DNA of 64,000 bases from Mesorhizobium sangaii (GTDB lineage: Bacteria > Pseudomonadota > Alphaproteobacteria > Rhizobiales > Rhizobiaceae): assembly GCF_014207355.1 (NCBI RefSeq), contig NZ_JACHEF010000004.1, forward strand, positions 434,001-498,000. The letters are read 5' to 3'. Numbering within the stretch: position 1 is the stretch's first letter; each line of letters opens with the position of its first letter. Positions 63,236 through 64,000 of this stretch are shown piece by piece. A program made the translations under genes and the position numbers. The notes under the pieces are model-generated. The model had not been told where the DNA came from and did not search any database. It saw nothing but the letters and a program-made list of their open reading frames with translations.

Positions 63236-64000
63236 ATGAATATACTGCTGCGTCATGTTCTCGAGAGTCTGGTGCGTCAGGGAAGCCTGCGTGTTTCCGG
63301 GCCGAATGGCATGATCGACTCGTTTGGTGATGGCACAGGAGCGCCGGCGCACATCCACATCAAGACCCTCGGGGCCGAGCGGGCAATCACCTTCGATCCG
63401 ATGCTCGCCTTGCCGGAAGCCTATATGCGCGGCGAAGTCGATATTCCCGAAGGCGGGGTACTTGGACTGATGCGTATCGTCTTCCAGAATATCGGCGATG
63501 CCGGTATCGATACGGCCTGGACCAGGGCCATCGACGGGGTGCGGCTCGCGTTCCGACGCTTCCAGCAGATCAACACGACCCGGCGTTCACGCCGCAATGT
63601 CGCAGTTCACTACGATCTTTCGGTCGACCTCTACCGGCTCTTTCTCGACGACGACATGCAGTATTCATGCGCGTACTTCCAAAGACCAGAAATGACGCTC
63701 GACGAGGCGCAGTCGGCCAAGAAACGCCACATCGCAGCAAAGCTGCAACTGGAGCCCGATCTCAAGGTGCTCGATATCGGATGCGGCTGGGGCGGGCTTG
63801 CTCTTTATCTCGCTAGGTCGTTCAAGGCGGATGTTCTGGGGGTGACGCTGTCGAGGGAACAGCACGCGGCCGCGACGGACCGGGCGCGTTCGGAAGGACT
63901 GGCAAGTCGCGTTCGGTTCGACGTCAGGGACTACCGGGAACTTGGCGAGCGTTTCGACCGCGTCGTCTCGGTCGGCATGTTCGAACATGTCGGTGTCAAT
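63236..64000 (+). CDS. cfa: Cyclopropane-fatty-acyl-phospholipid synthase, 5' part (runs off the window)
   Basis: ATG 63236 starts a frame open to the window end. MNILLRHVLESLVRQGSLRV, RRNVAVHYDLSVDLYRLFLD and YSCAYFQ (substrate-side motifs of the family) are followed by the SAM site VLDIGCGWGGLALYLA. The enzyme adds a methylene bridge to unsaturated lipid acyl chains. About 255 codons are present; the rest, including the catalytic C-terminus, lies beyond position 64000. Confidence 0.88.
   Translation, partial: MNILLRHVLESLVRQGSLRVSGPNGMIDSFGDGTGAPAHIHIKTLGAERAITFDPMLALPEAYMRGEVDIPEGGVLGLMRIVFQNIGDAGIDTAWTRAIDGVRLAFRRFQQINTTRRSRRNVAVHYDLSVDLYRLFLDDDMQYSCAYFQRPEMTLDEAQSAKKRHIAAKLQLEPDLKVLDIGCGWGGLALYLARSFKADVLGVTLSREQHAAATDRARSEGLASRVRFDVRDYRELGERFDRVVSVGMFEHVGVN

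Overview
The window is high-GC DNA that reads as an alphaproteobacterium of the order Hyphomicrobiales (Rhizobiales), most like Mesorhizobium. The grounds are rhizobial-type class III adenylate cyclases with a TolB-like region and TPR tail, a DmeRF-type metal efflux pair, free-standing LigD-type DNA ligases, many Tat-exported small proteins, and IS91 and IS110 elements. This is a call from protein character, not from a marker gene. No rRNA, tRNA or CRISPR array was seen.

Layout. (1) 0-4 kb: two divergent TIR-domain genes, a decayed phage terminase small subunit, and an overlapping pair of unknown genes, the second resembling a PD-(D/E)XK nuclease. (2) 4-9 kb: an IS91-type element (Y2 transposase plus an internally deleted tyrosine recombinase), a Tat-signal gene, and an N-terminally truncated IS110 transposase abutting the last residues of a resolvase. 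(3) 9-20 kb: small, mostly exported accessory genes (two thermonucleases, Tat-exported truncated haemoglobin, Tat cupin, Arg/Tyr-rich Tat protein, putative NlpC/P60-like hydrolase, lipoprotein) and a striking mosaic of gene fragments at 12.1-14.4 kb around two LigD-type ligases. (4) 21-23 kb: a 337-residue beta-rich protein with two small companions. (5) 23-50 kb: largely intact metabolic and signalling genes: a cyclase-AAA-TPR protein, a complete oligopeptide ABC operon with an S9 peptidase, ChaC, two tandem adenylate cyclases plus the tail of a third, a flavodoxin, an operon of a solute-binding protein with a HAMP/GAF/cyclase receptor, and a divergent paralogous solute-binding protein. (6) 49.7-51.4 kb: CDF transporter and CsoR/RcnR-type repressor with a palindrome upstream. 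(7) 51.6-61.2 kb: an integrated element with an ATGA-coupled HTH/primase-helicase/small gene/DUF2924/serine recombinase string, a QueC-like protein carrying a winged helix with an unknown partner, a ParB-methyltransferase and phage packaging genes. (8) 61-64 kb: DUF4112 and DUF937 genes, a small resolvase and the 5' part of cfa.

A recurring feature is one-base frameshifts. About fifteen genes between 1 and 20 kb and between 51 and 60 kb are split by single-base slips, several in short homopolymers, while the 23-51 kb block contains long genes with none clearly visible. They are annotated as whole genes with the break position given. Whether they are sequencing errors or real decay is the main uncertainty.

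The strongest candidates for undescribed biology are the QueC-like/winged-helix gene with its partner at 56.7-58.7 kb, the solute-binding-protein/adenylate-cyclase operon at 42-49 kb, and the 2.7-3.9 kb two-gene module beside the TIR genes.
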